Below are positions 1 to 7,998 of a DNA stretch of 15,660 bases, piece after piece. The DNA is taken from positions 1-15,660 of the forward strand of contig CAJJBS010000106.1 of NCBI GenBank assembly GCA_905182385.1, given 5' to 3'. This DNA is from Fidelibacterota bacterium TCS55 (GTDB taxonomy: Bacteria > Fidelibacterota > Marinisomatia > Marinisomatales > TCS55). The position numbers and the translations under genes were made by a program. The notes under the pieces were generated by a model, which was not told where the DNA came from, did no database searches, and worked only from the letters and a program-made list of their open reading frames with translations. How positions within the stretch are numbered: position 1 is the stretch's first letter; each line of letters begins with the position of its first letter.

Positions 1-533
1 CTTTACTTTTTGCAAGTCCAGAGCCACTAACGCAAAAAAAAATAAATATAATTTTTGATGTCGATTCTCCAGACTTAGAAGAATGTATTAAAATTCTTGT
101 AAAAAAATTTGAGAGTCATAACCATGCTATAGATATTTTAAATATAGCTGGTGGATATCAATTACGTACAAAACCTGAGTATGATTTATATGTTAGGAGG
201 CTCCTAAATAAAACAGGTCAACTAAGTCTATCTCAAGCCGCATTAGAAACACTATCAATAATCGCATATAAGCAACCTATTAGTCGTACAGATATAGAAG
301 CTATACGTGGAGTTGATTGTGCGGGTGTCCTCAAAACATTACTTAAAAAGTCACTTATTAAGATTAAAGGAAGAGAAGATGGCCCTGGACGACCTTTAAT
401 GTATAGTACTACTGATCAGTTTTTACAATCATTCGGTCTGAGTCGTCTTGCTGATTTACCTAAGTTAAAAGAAATATCAGAAATTTTAGATGAACAACCA
501 GCTTTAACACAACAAATAGATGCGTTTAAATAA
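1..533 (+). CDS. scpB: Segregation and condensation protein B, 3' part (5' end outside window)
   Basis: ScpB is the winged-helix kleisin-associated subunit that works with ScpA and SMC in chromosome condensation and segregation. The reading frame is open from base 3 to the TAA at 531-533, giving 176 visible residues without the start. Diagnostic ScpB segments are present: YQLRTKPEY near residue 50, LSQAALETLSIIAYKQPISR (about 73-92), the following IEAIRGVD, and the second winged-helix stretch with GREDGPGRPLMYSTT and FLQSFGLSRLADLP. The family is usually 180-200 residues, so only a short N-terminal piece is missing. The last 14 bases overlap the next gene, which suggests translational coupling. 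ScpA would be expected just upstream, outside the window. The family call is firm. Confidence 0.93.
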   Translation, partial: LLFASPEPLTQKKINIIFDVDSPDLEECIKILVKKFESHNHAIDILNIAGGYQLRTKPEYDLYVRRLLNKTGQLSLSQAALETLSIIAYKQPISRTDIEAIRGVDCAGVLKTLLKKSLIKIKGREDGPGRPLMYSTTDQFLQSFGLSRLADLPKLKEISEILDEQPALTQQIDAFK

Positions 534-1221
534 GTTTTTATCACAAGCGGGCATTGCTTCTAGGCGCGAGTCAGATAGGTTAATTAAAAATGCAATGGTT
601 ACAATTAATGGAGTCTTAGAAATAAACCCAGCGTATCAAGTCAAATCTGAGGATGAAGTATTTTTTGATGATCAGCGAATTAAAATAGAATCTAAAACAA
701 GAATTATTGCTTTCAATAAACCAGCAGGGTATATCACGACAATGAAAGACCCTCATCAAAGAAAAACTGTTATTGACTTGATTTATACTGATGAGAGATT
801 ATTTCCGATTGGAAGATTAGATAAAGACACTACTGGTTTACTTTTATTAACAAATGATGGTCAACTCGCAAATAAATTAATGCATCCAAGAAACCAGATT
901 CCTAGAATTTATAAATTGCAAATTGATAAAATATTCCAAAGCTGGGAGATTAAGAGGATGGCTTCTAAAGTTTATATTGGCCAAAAAGAATGGGGTAAAG
1001 CTGAAGTTGTTGATCAAAAAAAAATAAAAGGTAGAGTAACATTGCATTTAAGACTTTTTCATGGGAAGAAGCGTGAAGTACGAAGAATTATTTTTAGAAT
1101 GAAGCGCAAGTTATTCAATTTAGAACGGGTAAAATATGGTCCAATTGAATTGGGTGAAATACCCTTGGGGAAATGGAGAGATTTAAGTTTTAAAGAATTA
1201 AAATCTTTAAAATCATTGTGA
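520..1221 (+). CDS. rluB: 23S rRNA pseudouridine synthase, RsuA/RluB family
   Basis: This enzyme isomerises a uridine in rRNA to pseudouridine. The N-terminal S4 RNA-binding domain spans about residues 1-60 (MRLNKFLSQAGIASRRESDR opening). The catalytic domain follows, with KPAGYITT (67-74) and the signature GRLDKDTTGLLLLTNDG (98-114); D101 is the expected catalytic aspartate. LFHGKKREVRRI (179-190) is the conserved late motif of the RsuA/RluB/RluE/RluF group. At 233 residues it lacks the long basic tail of E. coli RluB. The ATG lies inside scpB (14-base overlap), is the first possible start, and exactly begins the S4 domain. The scpB-rluB order is common in bacteria. RluB is favoured over RsuA because of the scpB context, but the exact target uridine cannot be read from sequence alone. 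Confidence 0.9.
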   Translation: MRLNKFLSQAGIASRRESDRLIKNAMVTINGVLEINPAYQVKSEDEVFFDDQRIKIESKTRIIAFNKPAGYITTMKDPHQRKTVIDLIYTDERLFPIGRLDKDTTGLLLLTNDGQLANKLMHPRNQIPRIYKLQIDKIFQSWEIKRMASKVYIGQKEWGKAEVVDQKKIKGRVTLHLRLFHGKKREVRRIIFRMKRKLFNLERVKYGPIELGEIPLGKWRDLSFKELKSLKSL

Positions 1222-1300
1222 AAAATCCAATATAGCATTCTTATAGGTTGTAATTAATAAATTTAGTAGACTTTCAGGCTAATTAAGAGACGAAAATCAG
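1222..1300 (+). other. Longest intergenic gap, no clear signal
   Basis: These 79 bases between the rluB stop and the cmk ATG form the only spacer in the window long enough to hold a promoter comfortably. They are A/T-rich. I see no inverted repeat with a T-run and no convincing -35/-10 pair. A weak purine run (AAGAGACG) lies about 10 bases before the cmk start and could be a poor ribosome binding site. A promoter for cmk-rpsA would be expected here, but this is inferred only from spacing. Confidence 0.35.
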
Positions 1301-1969
1301 ATGATTGTTGCTATAGATGGACCTGCTGCTACTGGAAAAAGTACAAGCGCTAAATTAGTTGCTCAAAAGTTGGGCTTTACTTATTTAGATACAGGTGCTA
1401 TGTATAGATGTGTAACTCTATCTGTTCTAGAACAGAATTTTGATTTAAACGATAAAAAAAGTTTAATTTTTCTCTTGGATTCAATGGAAATTAAATTTAA
1501 AAAAAGTGGAAGTAAAACTTTAGTTTTTTTGAATAGAAAAGATGTTTCAAATGATATTCGAAAAACAGCAGTAACTAGTCACGTAAGTGCTGTTAGTTCG
1601 ATTAAAGAAGTGAGAGATTTTTTGGTTAAAAACCAAAGAAAAATAGCAAAAAGTAACAATTGTGTTGTTGAAGGTCGTGATATTGGTACAATTGTTTTTC
1701 CTGAAGCAGAAATAAAATTTTTTTTGGTTGCTGATATGAGTATTAGAGCTAAAAGAAGGCAATTAGAGCTATTGAAATTAGGAGAAAAAAAATCATTAGA
1801 TGTTTTGATAAAAGAAATTCAAAAAAGAGACGATCTTGATTCTAATCGAGAAAATTCACCTCTTACAAAAGCTAATGATGCAATAAAAGTTGACACAACA
1901 AATATGACTATAAATTCTCAAATTGAATATATTGTCAATAGAGTAAAATTAATAACTATAGGGAACTAA
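1301..1969 (+). CDS. cmk: Cytidylate kinase
   Basis: Cytoplasmic (d)CMP kinase: it phosphorylates CMP and dCMP with ATP to the diphosphates, feeding RNA, DNA and phospholipid (CDP) precursor pools. Visible motifs are the P-loop GPAATGKST (7-15), DTGAMYR (30-36) of the CMP-binding region, DIRKTAVTSHVSAVSS (85-100), VEGRDIGTIVFPEAEIKFFL (123-142), and the lid/C-terminal part KRDDLDSNRENSPL (175-188) leading to the DTT strand. Its 222 residues match the usual bacterial size of about 220-230. The ATG immediately precedes the first beta strand IVAIDGPA, so the start is secure. Only six bases separate it from rpsA; cmk-rpsA adjacency is also known in E. coli and implies one transcript. Confidence 0.97.
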   Translation: MIVAIDGPAATGKSTSAKLVAQKLGFTYLDTGAMYRCVTLSVLEQNFDLNDKKSLIFLLDSMEIKFKKSGSKTLVFLNRKDVSNDIRKTAVTSHVSAVSSIKEVRDFLVKNQRKIAKSNNCVVEGRDIGTIVFPEAEIKFFLVADMSIRAKRRQLELLKLGEKKSLDVLIKEIQKRDDLDSNRENSPLTKANDAIKVDTTNMTINSQIEYIVNRVKLITIGN

Positions 1970-1975
1970 ATAAAA

Positions 1976-3913
1976 ATGAGTGGAAAAGAACAAGAACCAG
2001 TTATAGAACAGTCTGATGATTCAATAGAATCACCTGTCAGCGTATCTGTTGAAGAATCGCCTATAACATCTACCAAAACTGAAGAAGTGGTACCAGAAGT
2101 ACCTGTTAATGAAATTAAAGAAGAATTAAATTATTTATCACTAGACCTTTTTAGTGATATTCGTCAAGTTTCAATTGAAGACCTTTTGAATTCGAATGTT
2201 GAAGAAGAAGTCTCACCTGAAGATCAAGAAAGATATTTGTCAACTTTCTCAGATATAAGTGAAAGAGAAATTATTACTGGTCGTGTAATTGGAATGAATG
2301 AGAAAGAAGTATTGATTGATATTGGATTTAAATCTGAAGGCATAATCAGTAGAAATGAATTTAAAGAAGATGCCCTTCCAGAAGTTGGTGAAAAGTTAGA
2401 TGTCTTTTTAGAAAAGATGGAAGATGAAAGTGGTAAAACAGTTTTATCAAAAGAAAAAGCAGATTTCTTTCGTCGATGGATTGAATTAAGAAATATTCAT
2501 GAGACAGGTGAAATTATTAGTGGTCGAATTATTCGTAGAATAAAGGGTGGAATGATTGTTGATCTTAATGGAGTTCAAGCTTTTCTTCCTGGATCTCAAA
2601 TAGATGTTAGACCTGTGAAAGATTTTGATAAATATATTGATACAGACTTAGATTTACGGGTTGTCAAATTTAATGAATTTCGAAAAAATATTGTTGTTTC
2701 TCACAAAGCTATATTAGAAGAGAGCCTTGCTGAGAAGAGAGATGAATTATTCCTTAATCTTGAAGTTGGTAAAGTTGTCGAAGGTCGTGTTAAAAACATT
2801 ACTGATTTTGGAGTTTTTGTAGATTTAGGTGGAATAGATGGATTACTACATATAACGGATTTAAGCTGGGGTCGTATAAACCATCCCTCTGAATTAATAG
2901 GAATGGATGATACCTTAAATGTTAAGATAATTGATTTTGATAAAGATAAAAAACGTGTTTCTCTTGGTTTGAAACAGTTAACACCACATCCATGGGAAAA
3001 TGTAGCTGGTCAGTATCCAGAAGGAACTAAAGTAATTGGTAAAATTGTTAGTATGACTAATTATGGTGCTTTTATTGAGATCGAACCTGGTGTTGAAGGA
3101 TTAGTTCACGTTTCTGAAATGTCATGGACTAGACATGTTAAAAATCCATCTGAAATATACTCTCTTGGCGATGAAGTTGAGGCTGTTGTTCTTTCAATTG
3201 ATTCAGAAGAACACAAAATTAGTTTAGGTGCTAAGCAATTATTAGACGATCCTTGGAGTCAAATAGAAGAAAAATACACAGTTGGTACAGTTGTTCCTGG
3301 TAAAATTATTAATTTGACACAGTTTGGTGCTTTTGTTGAACTAGAAGAGGGTATTGATGGTTTAATTCATGTATCCGATTTTTCATGGACAAAGATAATT
3401 AGACATCCTAAAGAGATTGTTGAAAAAGCACAAGCAGTAGAAGTTCGTATTCTAGAGGTTTCACGAGAGAGCAGACGTATTTCACTAGGTTTAAAACAAG
3501 TTGAAGAAGATCCTTGGCCAGAATTAGTGAAAGTCTTTGAGACCGGGAAAAAAGTAGAAGGTGAAATAGTTAGAATACTTGATAAAGGTATAATTTTACT
3601 TCTTGAACAAGAAGTAGAAGGTCTTATACCTTTTGGTCGACAATCAAAACGTCAAAGAAAAGAGCTCACAGCTAAATATAAAGCTGGTCAGCTTGTTAGT
3701 GGAGTGGTTATGGAAGTGAAACCTGATGATAAAAAAGTAATTGTTTTCGTTGATGAACTAAGTTCTGATGTTCCCTTTCAAAAAGATGATGTAAAAGAGT
3801 TCTTAGATAACCAATCTGCACCTGTAGGTGAAAAAATTCAAATTCCTATTGATAGTTCAGATAATAATGACTTAGAAGAAACTGAAGAAAGTGGCGAATT
3901 AACGGAAGAATAG
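1976..3913 (+). CDS. rpsA: 30S ribosomal protein S1, six S1 repeats with acidic N-terminal extension
   Basis: S1 binds the 30S subunit through its first repeats and captures and unfolds mRNA with the later ones. Six S1/OB repeats are visible at about residues 97-160, 176-244, 264-334, 349-421, 436-508 and 523-595. Repeats 3-5 are closest to consensus (DFGVFVDLGGIDGLLHITDLSW, 277-298; related segments at 362-384 and 449-471). PW-containing linkers recur after repeats 3, 4 and 5 (W340, W427, W514). Repeat 6 is the most diverged. About 95 strongly acidic, low-complexity residues precede repeat 1, and an acidic tail ends the protein, making 645 residues against 557 in E. coli. The leader before the ATG is A/T-rich with no good Shine-Dalgarno. 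Repeat number and the cmk neighbour make the call secure. Confidence 0.96.
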   Translation: MSGKEQEPVIEQSDDSIESPVSVSVEESPITSTKTEEVVPEVPVNEIKEELNYLSLDLFSDIRQVSIEDLLNSNVEEEVSPEDQERYLSTFSDISEREIITGRVIGMNEKEVLIDIGFKSEGIISRNEFKEDALPEVGEKLDVFLEKMEDESGKTVLSKEKADFFRRWIELRNIHETGEIISGRIIRRIKGGMIVDLNGVQAFLPGSQIDVRPVKDFDKYIDTDLDLRVVKFNEFRKNIVVSHKAILEESLAEKRDELFLNLEVGKVVEGRVKNITDFGVFVDLGGIDGLLHITDLSWGRINHPSELIGMDDTLNVKIIDFDKDKKRVSLGLKQLTPHPWENVAGQYPEGTKVIGKIVSMTNYGAFIEIEPGVEGLVHVSEMSWTRHVKNPSEIYSLGDEVEAVVLSIDSEEHKISLGAKQLLDDPWSQIEEKYTVGTVVPGKIINLTQFGAFVELEEGIDGLIHVSDFSWTKIIRHPKEIVEKAQAVEVRILEVSRESRRISLGLKQVEEDPWPELVKVFETGKKVEGEIVRILDKGIILLLEQEVEGLIPFGRQSKRQRKELTAKYKAGQLVSGVVMEVKPDDKKVIVFVDELSSDVPFQKDDVKEFLDNQSAPVGEKIQIPIDSSDNNDLEETEESGELTEE

Positions 3914-3940
3914 TCTCCGTAAAAGTATTTTGTTATAATT

Positions 3941-4936
3941 ATGGGGAAGGGGTATAAACTAAATAATTTGAAGACCTTCCTCTCATGGCAAAAAATGGGT
4001 ATTCGATTTGGCGCTATATGTTTAGCAAGTCTTCTTTGGATATTTGTAATTAGTAAAAATACATACCTTATGGTAGTAGATATGCCAGTTGAAGCTAGGA
4101 ATCTACCTGCAAGACATGCCTTAAAAGAAGAAGTTCCAGAATATGCGAAGGTAAGATTAAAAGGTACTGGTAGATCACTTTTTAAAACAATTTTACTAAG
4201 TCGATTTATTCCAGGATTTAAACTCGTGTTAGATCTTGAGAGAATTTCAGAAGAATATGATTTTATTTTAAATGATTATTTTGAACGATATCCTCAAAAA
4301 GTTTCAATTCCTTCAAATTTTGATGTTAGTTATGTTGAAGTTATATATCCTAAATCAATACATATTAGTTTAGATGAGTATAAAGAAAAAACTGTCTATG
4401 TTGTACCGCAAATACAAATAAAAACTGCTCCAGGTTTTGCACTAGTAGGAAAACCAATAGTTTCCCCAAATAAAGTTAAAATAGCAGGATCAAGAAATAT
4501 AGTAGAAACCATTTCTACAGTGTCAACTATATCTGATACTATAAATAATGCTAATTCATCAATCTCAATTATATTATCACTAAAATCAGAAAGTGGTCAA
4601 TTATTAGAGTTTACACCAAAGTCTGTCTCTTTTAAGCAAAGTGTTCAATCAATTAGTGAAAGAATTATTAGTGAAATACCAGTCCAAATCTTTAATGTAA
4701 AAAAAAATATTCAAGCTTTTGTAAGTCCGCAAACTGTATCGTTAACAGTTATTGGAGGTACTGAATTTATTTCAAATTTAAAACCAGAAAACTTGATTAT
4801 TTCAGTTGATTTTAATGATTGGAATTCAAATAAACAATTTTATGATTTAAATGTAAAAACACCAGAAAATGTAATTAGTTGGATGGACTTATCTCCTCAA
4901 AATATTGAGTTAGTAGTAACTAAGAGGCCTAATTGA
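3941..4936 (+). CDS. YbbR-domain membrane-anchored protein
   Basis: A short basic N-terminus is followed by one membrane helix (about residues 21-38, IRFGAICLASLLWIFVIS) and then a long extracytoplasmic beta-rich part. The pattern of a SLLWIFV-type helix followed by repeats of V.V......P.....P....V.V.G is typical of YbbR/CdaR proteins. Repeats are visible at roughly 44-145, 150-235 and 243-327 (SLTVIGG and LSPQNIELVVTKRP near the end). In Firmicutes CdaR regulates the diadenylate cyclase CdaA; no cyclase gene is seen here, so a role in c-di-AMP control is not supported locally. The gene ends in a TTGA overlap with tsaD, so the two are probably translationally coupled. The ATG has no recognisable Shine-Dalgarno, but it is the only start that keeps the basic N-terminus before the helix. 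Confidence 0.72.
   Translation: MGKGYKLNNLKTFLSWQKMGIRFGAICLASLLWIFVISKNTYLMVVDMPVEARNLPARHALKEEVPEYAKVRLKGTGRSLFKTILLSRFIPGFKLVLDLERISEEYDFILNDYFERYPQKVSIPSNFDVSYVEVIYPKSIHISLDEYKEKTVYVVPQIQIKTAPGFALVGKPIVSPNKVKIAGSRNIVETISTVSTISDTINNANSSISIILSLKSESGQLLEFTPKSVSFKQSVQSISERIISEIPVQIFNVKKNIQAFVSPQTVSLTVIGGTEFISNLKPENLIISVDFNDWNSNKQFYDLNVKTPENVISWMDLSPQNIELVVTKRPN
4922..4927 (+). promoter_or_regulatory. Shine-Dalgarno-like AAGAGG for the TTG start of tsaD
   Basis: AAGAGG lies five bases before the TTG at 4933-4935, within the last codons of the YbbR gene. It is one of the few purine-rich Shine-Dalgarno-like sequences in the window and supports the non-ATG start of tsaD. Confidence 0.6.
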
Positions 4937-5913
4937 TTGTTCTTGGAATTGAAACGTCCTGCGATGAAACTGCAGTAGCAGTTTCTAAGGATTCTAAAAT
5001 TTTACATTCAGAAGTAAGTACTCAAACAATTCATAGAAAATATGGTGGGGTAGTACCTGAGATAGCTTCTCGTGAGCATGAAAAGCTATTAAATGATATG
5101 GTTGACTATACTTTAAATAAAGTAAAAATTGCTAAGTCTGAAATTCAAGGAATAGCTGTAACACAAGGACCGGGTCTTGCTGGAACATTGATTACGGGAG
5201 TTTGCTTTGCTAAAGGGTTAGCTCAAGGTCTTAATTGTAAAATAATTGGTATAAATCATCTAGAAGCACATATCTTTGCAAATTTTCTTGCTGACCCTAA
5301 GCTTGAATATCCATTTATTTGCCTTTTAGTATCAGGTGGCCATACTCAGATTTGGTTTGTAGAAGGATTGAATGATTACAAATTAATGGGTGAAACTAGG
5401 GATGATGCTGCTGGTGAAGCATTTGATAAAGGTGCAAGAATTCTTGGACTTGGATATCCTGGTGGGCCAGAAATAGAGAAACTCGCAGAAACAGGGAATG
5501 AAAAGTCAATAAGTTTTCCTAGAGCATTAATGCAAAGTAAAAATCTAGAATTTAGTTTTAGTGGCCTCAAAACATCATTGCTATATTATGTGGAAAAGCA
5601 AGAATCTTTATGTAAAGAAGATATAGCTGCTAGTTATCAAGCTGCAATAATTGATACTCTGATAACAAAGTTAAAATGGGCAATGGATAAAACTAATTGT
5701 AAAACATGCGTGATCGCAGGGGGTGTAGCCGCAAATCAAAAATTAAGAAAGTTTGTTAATCAAACTATGAAAAATAAAAAAGTTATATTCCCTGAACTTT
5801 CACTATGCACTGATAATGCTGCTATGATTGCTTATTTAGGTGAGCTTTATTTAAAAAAAGGCTTTGTATCGCCAATTGACTTTCCTGTATTACCAAATAT
5901 GAAATTAGCATAA
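4933..5913 (+). CDS. tsaD: tRNA N6-threonylcarbamoyladenosine transferase TsaD, TTG start
   Basis: TsaD (Kae1/YgjD family) transfers the threonylcarbamoyl group from TC-AMP to A37 of ANN-decoding tRNAs, working with TsaB and TsaE. Seen here: the ASKHA opening VLGIETSCDETAVAV (3-17), metal ligands H109 and H113 in INHLEAH, the glycine-rich VSGGHTQ (133-139), GEAFDKGARILGLGYPGGP (161-179), and CTDNAAMIA (292-300) with D294 as the third metal ligand. Length 326 is slightly shorter than E. coli (337) but complete. An in-frame TAA sits directly before the TTG at 4933 and the next in-frame ATG is codon 56, past the essential N-terminal motif, so TTG is almost certainly the start. TTGA merges start and YbbR stop. 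Confidence 0.96.
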   Translation: MIVLGIETSCDETAVAVSKDSKILHSEVSTQTIHRKYGGVVPEIASREHEKLLNDMVDYTLNKVKIAKSEIQGIAVTQGPGLAGTLITGVCFAKGLAQGLNCKIIGINHLEAHIFANFLADPKLEYPFICLLVSGGHTQIWFVEGLNDYKLMGETRDDAAGEAFDKGARILGLGYPGGPEIEKLAETGNEKSISFPRALMQSKNLEFSFSGLKTSLLYYVEKQESLCKEDIAASYQAAIIDTLITKLKWAMDKTNCKTCVIAGGVAANQKLRKFVNQTMKNKKVIFPELSLCTDNAAMIAYLGELYLKKGFVSPIDFPVLPNMKLA

Positions 5914-5916
5914 ACA

Positions 5917-7977
5917 ATGAGCTTTCGTCTTTTACATACAATTGATAGTATTTTTTTTGTTGGAATAATTTTTGGATTTGGATTGCTATGTTATATATAT
6001 ACAATTTTAAAAAATAATCAATGGTATAAAGCATTGATTATTTTAAGAATCTTTATTTTAATTAATTTATTTTTTTTACTTTTAAATCCTGAATTAATAA
6101 TTAATTCAAAAAAAGATAAAAGCTTAGATTGGGCTATATTTGTAGATAATTCTGCAAGTATAAAAAACCATAAGACCCCTTCAATTAATGCAATTAGATC
6201 AGGTTTAAATCAAATAAAAGATAAATTAATTGATGATAATATTCCATTCCAATTTTATTTATTTGATCATAAAATAAATAAAATAAATAGTAAAAAAATA
6301 GAATCTATTAATGGTAGTGGAGTTACAACAAATTTAGGAAATATTTTAAAAGAGATACAAAATAACATTCAAGATTTTGCAGGTGCAATTATATTTTCAG
6401 ATGGAATAATAACTGAAGGCTCCAGTCTAAATGAAGAATTAGAAAAAATTGAAATTCCAATACATACAGTAGGTATTGGTGAGAGTAGTAGATTAGTTGA
6501 TGTGTCTATTCAATCAATTGATGTTCCAACTGTTGTTTTGAAAAATGAAGCTTTTAATGTACGTACAATTATTCAATCCATTGGTGATATTGAAGAAAGG
6601 TTAAGCGTATCAATATATAATGATGAAAAATTATTAGCATCTAAATATGTTCGTCTTTCTGGACAAGGTTCAAAGAAAGATATTAATTTTCAATTTCAGC
6701 CACAAAAGATAGGCCAACAAAATTACGAAATAAGAATTTCTTCTATTAAAGATGAAATAAACATTATTAATAATCGTCAAATTTTTGATGTATTAGTTCT
6801 TAAAGACAAATATAAAACTGCTCTAATAACAGGAAGTCCAAATAAAAATACATCAATTTTCAAAAAAGTACTAAAAAATAATCCAAGAATTGAACTTGAA
6901 CATTTTGTTAGAATGAATGAAACTAAGTTTAAACCAGAAATAAAATCTTTTTGGTCAACTTCGTATGAATTAATTATTTTTGATAATTACCCAATTAAGC
7001 CGCTTTCAGAAAACTTTATACGCATTTTAGGAAAAAAAATATTGTCCCAAAAGTCTGCAATAATGTTAGTAGTTGGTCCTAATCAAAATAATAATTCATT
7101 GGACGGTATTACATCAATTTTAGGTGCCAGTGTAATTGATACTATAGATAATTTAGATGGTCTATTTTGGGAGTTTATTAATAGTAATATCAACAATCAA
7201 TTAGATTTACCTCCTCTAATTCAAAAATATAATTTAGTAAGTAAAAGTAAGCTCTCAGACTCATTGGCAATATTTGATTCAGGATCGCCTATGTGGTTGC
7301 AAACTCAAATTGGAGAAACTAGATCAACAATATTTAATGCAATAGATATTCACTCTTTATATTATTATAAGATTGATCATCCTAAAAAGAATCTCTTTAC
7401 TAAAATTTTAGATAAATCTACAAAATGGTTATTGAAATCTGAGGGTGCTAATGAAAAATATTTTCGTTTAAATAAAAATTTGTATCAACAAGGTGAAATC
7501 ATAAATATTACTGGAACTCAACCATTCGAAAATTTAAATCAAAATGAATCAGTTAATATTCAGATAAATAATGATGAATCTAATTTTCTATCTAAAGAAA
7601 TAACCTTTAATATACAGTCTAATAGATGGGAAGGTGAATTTAGAGCCCCAACTAAGGGGCAATATAATTTTCAAATATTTATGAATTCAAATGAGGTGCC
7701 AATTCAAAAAGGAAATTTTAAAGTAGTTGAAAGCCAAATCGAGTTAAGTAATGTATATCTAAATGAAAAATTATTACAGTCGTTATCAACTAAATCAAAA
7801 GGTAATTATTATAATTGGAACGAAAGAGGAGTATTATTTAATTCAATTTCAAAAAAAGTTAAAGGCGAAATAAAAGCAAATCATATTAGATTCAATCAAA
7901 ATAAATTATTTTTATGTTTTATTTTGTTACTTTTTACTATGGAATGGATTTCAAGAAGAAATAAAGGATTATCATAA
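5917..7977 (+). CDS. Large membrane-anchored VWA-domain protein with GATase1-like segment
   Basis: Two N-terminal membrane helices (about 12-31 and 39-58) are joined by a Lys-rich loop, and one C-terminal helix (about 663-676) is followed by RRNKG. By the positive-inside rule, the roughly 600 residues between should face the periplasm. A von Willebrand A domain begins at DWAIFVDNSASI (71-82) with an intact MIDAS: D77-N-S79-A-S81, T137 or T138, and D162 in FSDG. An Ig/CARDB-like beta region follows (about 194-294), then a Rossmann/GATase1-like stretch (about 298-480; TALITGSP, ELIIFDNYP, AIMLVVGP) and another beta-sandwich-like region (about 515-605). The only cysteines, C25 and C667, are in membrane helices, so the GATase1-like part cannot be a Cys-dependent amidotransferase. 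Similar architectures are known as uncharacterised VWA/glutamine amidotransferase-like membrane proteins. Function unknown; the gene starts three bases after tsaD. Confidence 0.72.
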   Translation: MSFRLLHTIDSIFFVGIIFGFGLLCYIYTILKNNQWYKALIILRIFILINLFFLLLNPELIINSKKDKSLDWAIFVDNSASIKNHKTPSINAIRSGLNQIKDKLIDDNIPFQFYLFDHKINKINSKKIESINGSGVTTNLGNILKEIQNNIQDFAGAIIFSDGIITEGSSLNEELEKIEIPIHTVGIGESSRLVDVSIQSIDVPTVVLKNEAFNVRTIIQSIGDIEERLSVSIYNDEKLLASKYVRLSGQGSKKDINFQFQPQKIGQQNYEIRISSIKDEINIINNRQIFDVLVLKDKYKTALITGSPNKNTSIFKKVLKNNPRIELEHFVRMNETKFKPEIKSFWSTSYELIIFDNYPIKPLSENFIRILGKKILSQKSAIMLVVGPNQNNNSLDGITSILGASVIDTIDNLDGLFWEFINSNINNQLDLPPLIQKYNLVSKSKLSDSLAIFDSGSPMWLQTQIGETRSTIFNAIDIHSLYYYKIDHPKKNLFTKILDKSTKWLLKSEGANEKYFRLNKNLYQQGEIINITGTQPFENLNQNESVNIQINNDESNFLSKEITFNIQSNRWEGEFRAPTKGQYNFQIFMNSNEVPIQKGNFKVVESQIELSNVYLNEKLLQSLSTKSKGNYYNWNERGVLFNSISKKVKGEIKANHIRFNQNKLFLCFILLLFTMEWISRRNKGLS

Positions 7978-7998
7978 TTAACTTATATAAATAAAATA

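Noticed and set aside
1547..1762. Minus-strand open frame inside cmk
   Set aside because: It lies wholly antisense to conserved cmk motifs, and its Phe/Asn/Thr-rich product looks like the shadow of Lys/Val codons.
3902..3921. Possible terminator after rpsA: ACGGA ... TCCGT pairing
   Set aside because: Only five base pairs with a nine-base loop and no clean T-run. It overlaps the stop codon and is well within chance.
5822..6034. Minus-strand open frame across the tsaD-VWA junction
   Set aside because: Its product has no recognisable pattern and it lies opposite two well-supported genes; it is a low-complexity shadow of AT-rich DNA.
5917..7977. Calling the VWA protein a glutamine amidotransferase
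   Set aside because: The only cysteines are in the membrane helices, so there is no nucleophile for amidotransferase chemistry.
7978..7998. TATAAAT-like sequence before ugd as a promoter -10
   Set aside because: The 21-base gap is nearly all A/T, such matches are expected by chance, and no -35-like partner is clear.
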